DNA from: Colwellia sp. MB3u-41
GTDB lineage: Bacteria > Pseudomonadota > Gammaproteobacteria > Enterobacterales > Alteromonadaceae
Assembly: GCF_014076845.1 (NCBI RefSeq)
Contig: NZ_JACGUT010000077.1
Span: forward strand, 186,001-250,000
Length of the DNA: 64,000 bases
Direction: 5' to 3'
Positions 1-7,900 of the stretch are shown one piece after another. The number at the start of each line of letters is the position of its first letter. Within the stretch, counting starts at the first letter, position 1. The translations under genes were made by a program, and so were the position numbers. Under the pieces are notes generated by a model. The model had not been told where the DNA came from and did no database searches. It saw only the letters and a list, made by a program, of their open reading frames with translations.

Positions 1-969
1 GCAGAAAAATATGGTATCGAATTTAACACAATAACACCGATTAAAGAATTAGAGCCGCTATTAAGAGATGCCGCTAATGCATTTGATGAGCCTTTCGCGG
101 ATGATTCAATTATCCCTACCTACACTATTTGTCAGGAAGTAAGCAAACGTTACAAAGTTGCGTTGTCAGGGTTAGGTGGAGACGAGTTATTTGGAGGTTA
201 TGTTAGATATGCCGGTCTTTATATAAGTACATTGTTTGATAAATTGCCAAAACCACTACGCAAGCTTACAGGTCTTATTGTTAATAAAGTACCAACGAAA
301 GGTCGATTTTCAAGAAAAATTGAGCACGCAAAGCGTTTTATCCAAGCCAGTGAATTACCCTTAAGTCAAAGGTATTTATCTTATGTTACCGCAATTTCCG
401 AACAAGCTAGAGCCAAGCTTTATCTTACTAATGTAAAGAATAAAATTGATATGGGTAAGTCAGGTAAGCCCATAATAGCCAGTTTTGAAGCTTGTAATGC
501 TACTCACGTTATTGACAAAGCGGCTTATACCGATTTGAAAAATTATGTGCCAGAGCAAATATTAACTCTTTCTGACCGTTTAAGCATGTGGCATTCGCTT
601 GAGCTAAGGGTACCATTAATGGATATAAAGCTTTTTAGTGCAATTTATAGCTTACCCGGGAAAGTTAAATATTCATTTTGGGTTAAAAAAGCCATGTTAA
701 GAAATATTGCGAGAGCTTATTTGCCAAATAAACTCTTTAAAGCGAAAAAACAAGGTTTTGAAAGTCCGTTAAGTACAATGTTAAATAATGAGTTGAAAGT
801 ATTAAAGAATAACTTATTAAGTGAAAGTAACCTTAGTAAGCAAAAAATATTTGATCCAGCCGTTATTGGTGATTTGGTGAAACAACAAGAACAAGGGATT
901 GATGATCATAATAAAATTATATTCTCATTAATTATGTTCCAATTGTGGTACGAAGAAGTTTATCTTTAG
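1..969 (+). CDS. Asparagine synthase-like amidotransferase, 5' truncated by window edge
   Basis: The reading frame is open from base 1 with no start, so this is the C-terminal 322 residues of a longer protein; the TTG at 163 lies inside the conserved core and is not the start. Visible are the synthetase-domain motif SGLGGDELFGGY (fragment residues 56-67) and the DRLSMWHSLELRVPLMD block typical of AsnB C-terminal domains. The N-terminal glutaminase domain and the PP-loop lie outside the window. In XrtA/PEP-CTERM exopolysaccharide loci an AsnB-like amidotransferase is a standard member, so this is probably that family member, amidating a sugar or other small substrate rather than making free asparagine. 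It heads the plus-strand run in this window; the next gene starts 19 bp downstream. Family certain, substrate unknown. Confidence 0.9.
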   Translation, partial: AEKYGIEFNTITPIKELEPLLRDAANAFDEPFADDSIIPTYTICQEVSKRYKVALSGLGGDELFGGYVRYAGLYISTLFDKLPKPLRKLTGLIVNKVPTKGRFSRKIEHAKRFIQASELPLSQRYLSYVTAISEQARAKLYLTNVKNKIDMGKSGKPIIASFEACNATHVIDKAAYTDLKNYVPEQILTLSDRLSMWHSLELRVPLMDIKLFSAIYSLPGKVKYSFWVKKAMLRNIARAYLPNKLFKAKKQGFESPLSTMLNNELKVLKNNLLSESNLSKQKIFDPAVIGDLVKQQEQGIDDHNKIIFSLIMFQLWYEEVYL

Positions 970-988
970 TTAAATTTAAGGTCTTAAT

Positions 989-1294
989 ATGAAATGCCCT
1001 GCGTGTAAAAAAAAATTAGTACTTAATAATATGCTTAAGTTAACGAATTGGTTCGCAAAGCGACTCATGACGCCATGTGTAGGTTGTACTAAAATGTTGA
1101 TTTTATATAAAGTATCTTGGAGAGTTGTAAATTTAATTTCGTTAACACTACTAATAGCATTTGTAGTGTTGGAAAATAATCTTGTGTCTTTTGGAGGCCT
1201 TACTGTTTCAACGATGCAGATTTTAGCTTTGGTAACTGTCTTTTTTGTTGTTTATCTTTTTTATGGTTTACCCGTAAAACTTGCTAAGATATAG
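989..1294 (+). CDS. Small zinc-ribbon membrane protein of unknown function
   Basis: A 101-residue protein not recognised as a named family. It begins with a CPAC motif (residues 3-6) and has a second pair, CVGC (about 30-33), together a plausible four-cysteine zinc ribbon. Two hydrophobic segments follow (about 48-62 and 75-95). The start is supported by AAGG at about 979-982, seven bases before the ATG. It sits between the asparagine-synthase-like gene and a GMC oxidoreductase with about 20 bp on each side, so it is probably cotranscribed with the exopolysaccharide genes. It could act as a membrane-bound accessory factor. No function can be assigned. Confidence 0.7.
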   Translation: MKCPACKKKLVLNNMLKLTNWFAKRLMTPCVGCTKMLILYKVSWRVVNLISLTLLIAFVVLENNLVSFGGLTVSTMQILALVTVFFVVYLFYGLPVKLAKI

Positions 1295-1314
1295 ATTTTT
1301 AAGGGTTTTTACAA

Positions 1315-2712
1315 ATGAAACAGAAAGTGCTCATTATAGGGACAGGTCTTGCAGGTTCAATTGTCGCAAATGAATTGGTGACGTTTGCTGATGTAACTAC
1401 ATTGGAGTTGGGTGCCTGTGACAAAGTTAAATTTCCGAAAATCGATTTTATTAAGAAAAAACTGGCAAACGTTAAAACATTTTGCTTCGGTGGCGGCGGC
1501 GGCACTAACCTTTGGCATAACGGATTAATCCCCATAAATCCTAAAGACATATTGTCAAATAATTTTAAAGGTATTTTATCACAGGCAAATCAATATGCTG
1601 ATAAAGCAGCGGCAAAGTTATTCTTTCCTAAACCCGATTATTTGAACGAATATAATAAAAATGTATCTGAAATGAACTTACTCTCTGACAGTATGGGAAT
1701 ATTTAAAAATGGTGTTGATTGTCTCTTATATCCTAAAAAATTTACTAAATTAACATTAAATAATGAAATAACCTCATTTTATGATGTTGCTAATATAAGC
1801 TTTCAAACTGTGGATAAAAAAATAGAGAGTGTAAGTTTTGAATACGATTCTGTATGTCATTCAGTGAAGCCGGACATTGTAATTATTGCTGCTGGAACGT
1901 TTGGTTCACCAAATCTTGTAAAAAATATTTTAAAATCGTTAAATTTATCAACTAATAACGTGGGTAAAGGGTTAATTGATCACCCTGTGGGTTTTGTGGG
2001 AAAAGTTAAATTTAATAAAGTACACAGCAAAATCATGCATAAATTTTCCCTCGAAGATAAAGGGAACTATGAAAGTTGTACTGCTGCAAGATACAAAAGT
2101 AAGTGCGGTAAATATAGTTGTTTCGCCTTTTTCAGACCGGCACTTACAATGACAAATAAACTATCTATATATAAATTTAAATCAGAACTTGGTGCTAGTA
2201 GCGGTGTTGAACGGCTAAAAAATGCTTTTTCACTAAAACTTTTTCATCCAGATATTTTATCTGAAATATTCACGCACATATTTAGAATAACGTTGCCTAC
2301 CAATACCTTCAATATTTTGGTCTATTTTGAACAAAAAACGTCTGATAATCGAGTTGATATTATAGATGATAAATTGAAAATTGATTGGCAAATATCAAAA
2401 GAAGAGTTAGTCGTTTATCAAGATTTACTTCATCAAATAGATGGTGACTTATCAAAAGTGTCTCAAGACGTTAAAATTCAGCATTCTATTACAGCTGATT
2501 GGTTATGGTCAGGAGCACACCATTCAGGAACTGTTTCATTGGGTAATGATGAAGGTTTTATCTTAGATAATGACCTTAAAATAAGAGGTTGTGATAATGC
2601 TTTTGTTTGCGATGGTTCTGTTATTCAAGAGCACTCTTACGCTAACACCGGCTTAACAATTGCAGAGTTAGGTCTAAGATTAGTTGAGAAAATTAAAAAT
2701 GATTATAAATAA
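1315..2712 (+). CDS. GMC-type FAD-dependent oxidoreductase
   Basis: A 465-residue flavoprotein. The N-terminus carries the dinucleotide-binding GTGLAG motif (residues 9-14), followed by an acidic residue at the end of the second strand. A glycine-rich GGGGGTNLWHNG stretch near residue 60 fits the FAD-contacting loop of the GMC (glucose-methanol-choline) family. The C-terminus has the GMC_oxred_C pattern: a paired histidine (H402-H403) before SGTVSLG, then a closing helix with SYANTGLTIAEL. GMC enzymes oxidise alcohols, often sugars or polyols. Here, inside a polysaccharide operon, the likely substrate is a sugar or lipid intermediate, but this is inference. There is no signal peptide, so it is probably cytoplasmic. 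Confidence 0.85.
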   Translation: MKQKVLIIGTGLAGSIVANELVTFADVTTLELGACDKVKFPKIDFIKKKLANVKTFCFGGGGGTNLWHNGLIPINPKDILSNNFKGILSQANQYADKAAAKLFFPKPDYLNEYNKNVSEMNLLSDSMGIFKNGVDCLLYPKKFTKLTLNNEITSFYDVANISFQTVDKKIESVSFEYDSVCHSVKPDIVIIAAGTFGSPNLVKNILKSLNLSTNNVGKGLIDHPVGFVGKVKFNKVHSKIMHKFSLEDKGNYESCTAARYKSKCGKYSCFAFFRPALTMTNKLSIYKFKSELGASSGVERLKNAFSLKLFHPDILSEIFTHIFRITLPTNTFNILVYFEQKTSDNRVDIIDDKLKIDWQISKEELVVYQDLLHQIDGDLSKVSQDVKIQHSITADWLWSGAHHSGTVSLGNDEGFILDNDLKIRGCDNAFVCDGSVIQEHSYANTGLTIAELGLRLVEKIKNDYK

Positions 2713-2763
2713 ATTGCGTATAACAATAAAAAATATTGAATTTTTTGAAGTGAAGGTCTAAGT

Positions 2764-3714
2764 ATGGATATTTCAGTAGTCATCCCAGCATATAATGAAA
2801 CAATGTTCATTTCTGATACCGTAAAGTCCATTGTAAAATGGATGCCAAGTTGTTATCAGTTTGAAGTTATTGTGGTAGATCATGGTTCAACTGATAATAC
2901 AGCATCGTTAGCAACAGAAGCTGGGGCTAAGGTCATTGATGGGAAAGCTGAAGCAACAATTGCGGCACTGCGTAATTTAGGTGTTACACATGCAAAAGGT
3001 CGGTTATTACTGTTTATAGATGCTGATATAACGCTAACCTCGCAGTGGTCTGAAAATATTGAAAAAGTCTTTGAGTTGCTAGATAGTAACCCTAAAAACA
3101 TTTGTGGTTCTCATCCTAAGGTGCCTGAAGATTCTTCGTTGTTGATGAAATCATGGTTTGAACCTAAAACCTTGGAAAAGGCACCAACCCATATCGGCTC
3201 GTGCCATTTAATTATTGCTCGTCAGTTTTTCGATACTATTGATGGCTTTCCCGGAGAAATGGAAACCTCTGAAGAATTCACCTTATGCTTGAATGCTAAA
3301 AAGGCTGGAGGGAAAATAATAGCGTTCCCTGAATTAGTAATAACCCATCATGGCTCCCCTGAAACGTTATCAAGCTTTTTTAGTCGAGAGATATGGCATG
3401 GGAGAGGTGATTGGAATTCCTTACAATCAATTTTTTCATCAAAAGTGGCAATGTTGACGTTAATTTTTATAATATTGCACCTGATTTTTATAAGTGCCTT
3501 AATCATGCGGGCTCAACCAACCATATTTCAGCTAATACCATTTTTAGCTATATTATCGCTTTGTGTATTCTCTTCATTTATTAAATTCTATAAAGTTAAA
3601 TTTTCTTATTTTTTAGTGAATTCGTTAACTTTCTATTTGTACTTTTTAGCGAGAAGTCTTTCTCTTTTTTCTGCTGTATGCTTTAAGAAAACTATAAAAC
3701 ATTCTCGCGTATAA
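2764..3714 (+). CDS. Family 2 glycosyltransferase, membrane-anchored
   Basis: A 316-residue GT-A fold glycosyltransferase. PAYNE (residues 8-12) and the DAD metal-binding motif (86-88) mark the nucleotide-sugar site. The C-terminal ninety or so residues contain two to three hydrophobic segments that would hold it at the inner membrane. It likely adds a sugar to the lipid-linked repeat unit of the exopolysaccharide. It lies 51 bp after the GMC oxidoreductase and 34 bp before the polymerase-like gene. Donor and linkage cannot be read from the sequence. Confidence 0.9.
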   Translation: MDISVVIPAYNETMFISDTVKSIVKWMPSCYQFEVIVVDHGSTDNTASLATEAGAKVIDGKAEATIAALRNLGVTHAKGRLLLFIDADITLTSQWSENIEKVFELLDSNPKNICGSHPKVPEDSSLLMKSWFEPKTLEKAPTHIGSCHLIIARQFFDTIDGFPGEMETSEEFTLCLNAKKAGGKIIAFPELVITHHGSPETLSSFFSREIWHGRGDWNSLQSIFSSKVAMLTLIFIILHLIFISALIMRAQPTIFQLIPFLAILSLCVFSSFIKFYKVKFSYFLVNSLTFYLYFLARSLSLFSAVCFKKTIKHSRV

Positions 3715-3748
3715 AATAGTCATTAAATAATAAAAAGAAGAATGTTCC

Positions 3749-5071
3749 ATGACAAAAATTAATAATAAACGTAACAGGAAACAGATTGTAGAACCTAATG
3801 AGAAGGCAAGTTATTTAAGCTATTTAACGGGACTCTATTTATTCTTTTTCTATATGGAGGCTTCTCTACGATGGCCTGCTTTTGAAGCAGTGCGTTTTCA
3901 TTTTGTTTTTGGTTTAATATTAACTATTTTGTGTGGCTTTAAATTATTATCTAATAGTAAAACAGTACAAAGTAAACTAGATTATACACAAAGTAATAGT
4001 TTGAAAAATACAGCTTTATTGCTGATTTTTATTTTGTTTTTTTACTCCATCTTTTCGGTTTCCAGAGATATTTCCTTAGAAATGTTTGACAGGAAAGTAT
4101 TTAAATTTTCTTTGATTTCATTTTTTATTGTAATGTCAGTTAGCAATATAAGGGATTTAAAAGTTATTGTTCTTTTTATCATGTTAGCGTGGTTTAAAAT
4201 CTGCCTTGAAGGTGGACATGGTTGGATAACAGGGAGTCTAATGGTCGAAAATCAAGGTATCATGAGGTTGCGTGGTGCAGGTGACTTTGTCCAACATCCA
4301 AACTCATTTAGTGCATTTGGCGTCGGTTGTTTACCATTTGCCATTTATCTATTTCAGGCTTCGAAAATAAAACTGTTGAAGTACTTTTTTGCCGTATTGC
4401 TAGTGCTTTCAATCATCATTATTATTTTTACTGGGTCTCGTTCTGGTTATGTTGCGGTTTTACTTGCAGCCATTTACTTTTTTTTTAAAATGAAAGAAGG
4501 CAAATTCAAAGTGTTTTTTTTGTCTAGTATTCTTCTTGTGGCATTAGCTCCTATCGTGCCTGAGCAATACTATGACCGCTTTGAGTCAATATACTCAGGA
4601 AAAGAAGCGCAGGGAAACTCTAGCGGTACACGAAAAATAATCATGGAGGATGCATTGGAAATTTATTTAGAGTATCCCATGGGAATTGGTGTCAATACAT
4701 TCTCTGTTGTTAGAATGGAAATGTTTAATCGTAAACAGAACATTCACATGCTTTATCTTGAGGTGTTAACGAATATTGGTCCCATTGGTTTTATCGTATT
4801 TATGCTGTTTATTAAAAGGCTTTTATTCATTAATAAGTGGAATATTAAACAAAGTTTATTAATTATAAATGACGAGTTCATTTTTGTGAATGGCTTAGCA
4901 AAAGCGATGTTTGCTTATCTTGTTTTAAGAATGATATTTGGCTTATTTGGTATGGATTTATATGAGCCACATTGGTGGCTCATATTAGGCTTGTCTATTG
5001 CAAGTTATAAACTAATTATTTCTGCTTTACAAAAAGAAAAAGAAAAAGAAAAAGAAAAAGCAACAAGTTAG
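3749..5071 (+). CDS. O-antigen ligase/polymerase (Wzy/WaaL) family protein
   Basis: A 440-residue integral membrane protein with about ten hydrophobic segments and a large periplasmic loop between about residues 270 and 340, the layout of the Wzy_C/O-antigen ligase family. The GSRSGYVAVLLA stretch near residue 225 matches the family's conserved arginine-containing core. It most likely polymerises repeat units exported by the flippase three genes on. The C-terminus ends in alternating Lys-Glu encoded by five perfect AAAAAG hexamers. Polymerase versus ligase cannot be decided from sequence alone; the context with wzx favours polymerase. Confidence 0.85.
   Translation: MTKINNKRNRKQIVEPNEKASYLSYLTGLYLFFFYMEASLRWPAFEAVRFHFVFGLILTILCGFKLLSNSKTVQSKLDYTQSNSLKNTALLLIFILFFYSIFSVSRDISLEMFDRKVFKFSLISFFIVMSVSNIRDLKVIVLFIMLAWFKICLEGGHGWITGSLMVENQGIMRLRGAGDFVQHPNSFSAFGVGCLPFAIYLFQASKIKLLKYFFAVLLVLSIIIIIFTGSRSGYVAVLLAAIYFFFKMKEGKFKVFFLSSILLVALAPIVPEQYYDRFESIYSGKEAQGNSSGTRKIIMEDALEIYLEYPMGIGVNTFSVVRMEMFNRKQNIHMLYLEVLTNIGPIGFIVFMLFIKRLLFINKWNIKQSLLIINDEFIFVNGLAKAMFAYLVLRMIFGLFGMDLYEPHWWLILGLSIASYKLIISALQKEKEKEKEKATS
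5031..5060 (+). repeat. (AAAAAG)5 hexanucleotide microsatellite
   Basis: Five perfect tandem copies of AAAAAG lie at the 3' end of the polymerase-like gene and encode a Lys-Glu run. The unit is a multiple of three, so slippage would change only the charged tail length and not the frame. Confidence 0.9.
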
Positions 5072-5133
5072 AGTTTTTATTAGTTAACTTGTTGTAAATT
5101 ATGTTTATTTAGCTATTCGTTGATATAAAAATT

Positions 5134-5147
5134 GAGGGCGTTTTTTG
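5134..5147 (+). promoter_or_regulatory. Shine-Dalgarno GAGGG deciding a TTG start
   Basis: GAGGG (5134-5138) lies six bases before TTG at 5145. The in-frame stop TGA at 5133-5135 leaves no ATG between the stop and the conserved N-terminus; the first internal Met is residue 17. This supports TTG as the initiation codon of the FemAB-like gene. Confidence 0.7.
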
Positions 5148-6236
5148 AAAGATATCCATATTGTTCAGTTTTCCATAGAGGAATTTCAATCTATGGAACA
5201 AACTTGGCGAAAGTGTCTAAATAGTTCATATGCCGACCCTTTGTTTTTAAGTTGGATATGGCAATCAACATGGTGGAGTATATGGCAACCACGTTTGAAT
5301 TTGAATTTGTTTTTATTAGGTATATATAACGATGAAGACTTAGTTGGCCTTGCACCTTGCTATACCTATAAATGTTCACATTACTTTAGGAAGACTATTA
5401 ATAGGTGTGAATTTATAGGCAATTATTCTCATAGTGATGATTCCATTCGTTCCGAGTATTTAAATTTCATTCTCCCTCCTGGTCAATACGAGACTTACCT
5501 GTCTAAAATTTTTAGTTATATGCAAGAGCAGGGCGTTGATGAAATCGTTTTGACAGATATTGACAGTCATAATGAAACAGCAAAATATTTAGCACATAAT
5601 TTTTCTAACGAATTAATGAGCACAGAGCCAGGAATACAGATTAATTGTCAAGAAGGCTTTGACCAATATCTAATTGCGTTAGGAAAGAATACCCGTTTAA
5701 AAATGTTCAATCGCCGTAAGTTATTAGGCAATAACCGAATAAAAAAAATAGAAAATGAAGATGAAATTCTACCTTTTTTTAATCAACTTAACATTATGCA
5801 TAAAGAACGCTGGGGGCATCCGTGTTTTTCAGAGCACAGTATTGAATTTCATTACCGGGTTGTAACTGACTTTCTTACTAAAGGGCAGTTGGACTGTTTA
5901 ATTTTGTACAACGAAAATGAGCCTGTAGCTATTAGCTATGATATTTCAGTTGAAGGTAGGCGTTATAATATTCAGCTGGGTTTTTTTATACCAAAAAGCA
6001 ATAAATTATCGATGGGAACGTTAATGTTAGGTTTTGCAATAGAGCAAGCACACCAAAATGAAGAAACACTATATTACGATTTACTTGCCGGAAATGGAAA
6101 AAATAGTTTTTATAAAGAAAAATTTAAAGGTGAAAAGAATGTATTTGTAAGTTTTAGAATTCCATTAACAGGTTATTTAAAAATATTTCAAATGATTAAA
6201 AGATCCATTTTAATCATAAAGCGTTATATCAAGTAA
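5145..6236 (+). CDS. FemAB-like GNAT protein of XrtA/PEP-CTERM loci
   Basis: A 363-residue protein of the FemAB/GNAT superfamily type found beside exosortase systems. The second half has the acetyltransferase-like pattern: a helix with NIMHKERWGHP (about 215-225), a strand with EPVAISYDI, and the closing GNGKNSFYKEKFKG. FemAB relatives use aminoacyl-tRNA to add amino acids to peptidoglycan. In exosortase loci the substrate is unknown, and transfer onto the exopolysaccharide or its carrier is inference. Translation starts at a TTG with a good ribosome site. No signal peptide or membrane segment, hence cytoplasmic. Confidence 0.85.
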   Translation: MKDIHIVQFSIEEFQSMEQTWRKCLNSSYADPLFLSWIWQSTWWSIWQPRLNLNLFLLGIYNDEDLVGLAPCYTYKCSHYFRKTINRCEFIGNYSHSDDSIRSEYLNFILPPGQYETYLSKIFSYMQEQGVDEIVLTDIDSHNETAKYLAHNFSNELMSTEPGIQINCQEGFDQYLIALGKNTRLKMFNRRKLLGNNRIKKIENEDEILPFFNQLNIMHKERWGHPCFSEHSIEFHYRVVTDFLTKGQLDCLILYNENEPVAISYDISVEGRRYNIQLGFFIPKSNKLSMGTLMLGFAIEQAHQNEETLYYDLLAGNGKNSFYKEKFKGEKNVFVSFRIPLTGYLKIFQMIKRSILIIKRYIK

Positions 6237-6326
6237 CGGTATATTACGAACTCAGAGAAACTTTCCTCATAGGCAATGTTCTTTTACTTCCAATAACAGC
6301 AAATTTAAGCAACGATAAGATGATTA

Positions 6327-7850
6327 ATGAATAAACCACAAAAAAACATAGCATCAGCAATGCTAAAAGGATCAACCTTTCGGGTCATTCAAACAGTAAT
6401 TGGTATTGGTATCGGTTTCTGGATGTTACCTTTTTTAATTAGCCATTTAGGCAGTGCCGATTATGCTTTGTGGGTGTTAGTGGGGAGTATCGTTTCATCG
6501 TATTACTTAATGGATTTAGGTTTAAATCATGCGGTAACAAGGTACGTATCTCGTTATGTTTACCGCGAAGAGTATGAACGGGCAAATCAAATAATAAATA
6601 CAGCAATAGTCATATATAGTGTCTTGGGCATTATACTTTTTATATTGACCATATGTGGTGCCATCTTTATTGCTCCTGATCTAATTAACGATGCCGATAA
6701 TCTAAGAACAACACAAGCTATTATTTTGATTGTTGGCTTGTCGATTAGCTTAGAGTTTCCATCAAAAGCATTCCCAGGGATTATTCACGCTTATATGCGT
6801 TTTGATACGCTAGCCTTGGTTAGAATTATTACTTCAATATTAAACGCTATAGCAATATATATATTTATTTCAGAAGGCTACGGCATTATTTCTTTGGCGA
6901 TAATATCTTTAGTTTCTAATTTAGCAACAACCAGTTTTTATATTTATTTTTGTTTTAATTTATTGCCCACACTCAAGCTTCATAAAAAATATGTTTCTTC
7001 AAAGGATTTAAAAGAAATATTTCACTTCAGTAAATGGACCTTTATCACCGATATTACAAATTTGATAAAAGAAAAAATGGATCTATGGTTAATCGCGGCA
7101 TTTATTTCTGGTGGTGCAGTTACAACGTACTATGTTGCGATTAGGTTAACAGAATATGCTGTTCAATTTTCAACGCAAGCACTAGGCTTTACGGTGCCTA
7201 TTTTTGGAAAATATTATGCAGAAAATAAGCTGGATAAATTAGAGAGTTCGTTATTATTTTTTTTAAAACTAAACTTTATCGTACTGGTTTTATTTGTGTC
7301 AGGCTTTACACTATTAGGTGATGCATTTCTCTCGTTGTGGATTAAAGATGAAATTAACCATTCGTTAGCCTACCAATGTTTACTTGTTTTGGCTGTTGGC
7401 CGCTTATTGATATTTATGACCGTGCCATTCTTCAGTATTTTATTGACAATTAAACAGCATAAATATGCATCATATTTATCGCTTGTAGATACAGCATTCG
7501 CTGGAGGGCTTGCTTTGTATTTAATCCCAGAATATGGGGTTATAGGTGCCGCAATCTCATTTTCATTGCTTGTAGGTATTTTACGGGCGCTATATCTTCC
7601 CTATATTGTCAGAAAATTATTGAAATTTAAATTTAGATACTTTTTAGCTCGTAGCTTAGTATTTGTTATTTGTGCACTGTTAATTTCATATCTATGGAGT
7701 TTGAAGATTGATAGTGTAGCGAGTTGGGGACAACTTGCTTATTTATCAGTAATGGTACTTTGTACATTATTATTAACCTCCATTATTATTTTTTCTGCTA
7801 ATGAACGGTTAGAAATTTCTACTTGGTTCAAGTCTAAATTTATAAAATAG
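6327..7850 (+). CDS. Wzx-type polysaccharide flippase (MOP superfamily)
   Basis: A 507-residue protein with twelve to fourteen hydrophobic segments and the N-terminal pattern of MATE/MOP exporters (LPFLISHLGSADYALWVLVGSI at about 35-56, shared by O-antigen flippases). It should flip undecaprenyl-linked repeat units across the inner membrane for the polymerase encoded two genes earlier. It lies 90 bp after the FemAB-like gene and before the second asparagine-synthase-like gene, in a contiguous plus-strand run. Confidence 0.9.
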   Translation: MNKPQKNIASAMLKGSTFRVIQTVIGIGIGFWMLPFLISHLGSADYALWVLVGSIVSSYYLMDLGLNHAVTRYVSRYVYREEYERANQIINTAIVIYSVLGIILFILTICGAIFIAPDLINDADNLRTTQAIILIVGLSISLEFPSKAFPGIIHAYMRFDTLALVRIITSILNAIAIYIFISEGYGIISLAIISLVSNLATTSFYIYFCFNLLPTLKLHKKYVSSKDLKEIFHFSKWTFITDITNLIKEKMDLWLIAAFISGGAVTTYYVAIRLTEYAVQFSTQALGFTVPIFGKYYAENKLDKLESSLLFFLKLNFIVLVLFVSGFTLLGDAFLSLWIKDEINHSLAYQCLLVLAVGRLLIFMTVPFFSILLTIKQHKYASYLSLVDTAFAGGLALYLIPEYGVIGAAISFSLLVGILRALYLPYIVRKLLKFKFRYFLARSLVFVICALLISYLWSLKIDSVASWGQLAYLSVMVLCTLLLTSIIIFSANERLEISTWFKSKFIK

Positions 7851-7884
7851 ACCATAGGTCTTACAGTATTATATAAAGCTATTT

Positions 7885-7900
7885 GGAAGGGAACAGCATG
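7885..7900 (+). promoter_or_regulatory. Shine-Dalgarno GGAAGGG deciding an ATG start
   Basis: GGAAGGG at 7885-7891 is followed after six bases by ATG at 7898. An upstream in-frame TTG at 7883 would place this site inside the coding sequence, so 7898 is preferred as the start. Confidence 0.75.

Noticed and set aside
163-165. TTG at 163 as the start of the first gene
   Set aside because: The frame is open to base 1 and encodes conserved synthetase sequence upstream, so the TTG is internal.
1299-1550. 83-codon minus-strand frame over the start of the GMC oxidoreductase
   Set aside because: It is an antisense shadow; the proline run comes from the glycine-rich FAD motif of the real gene.
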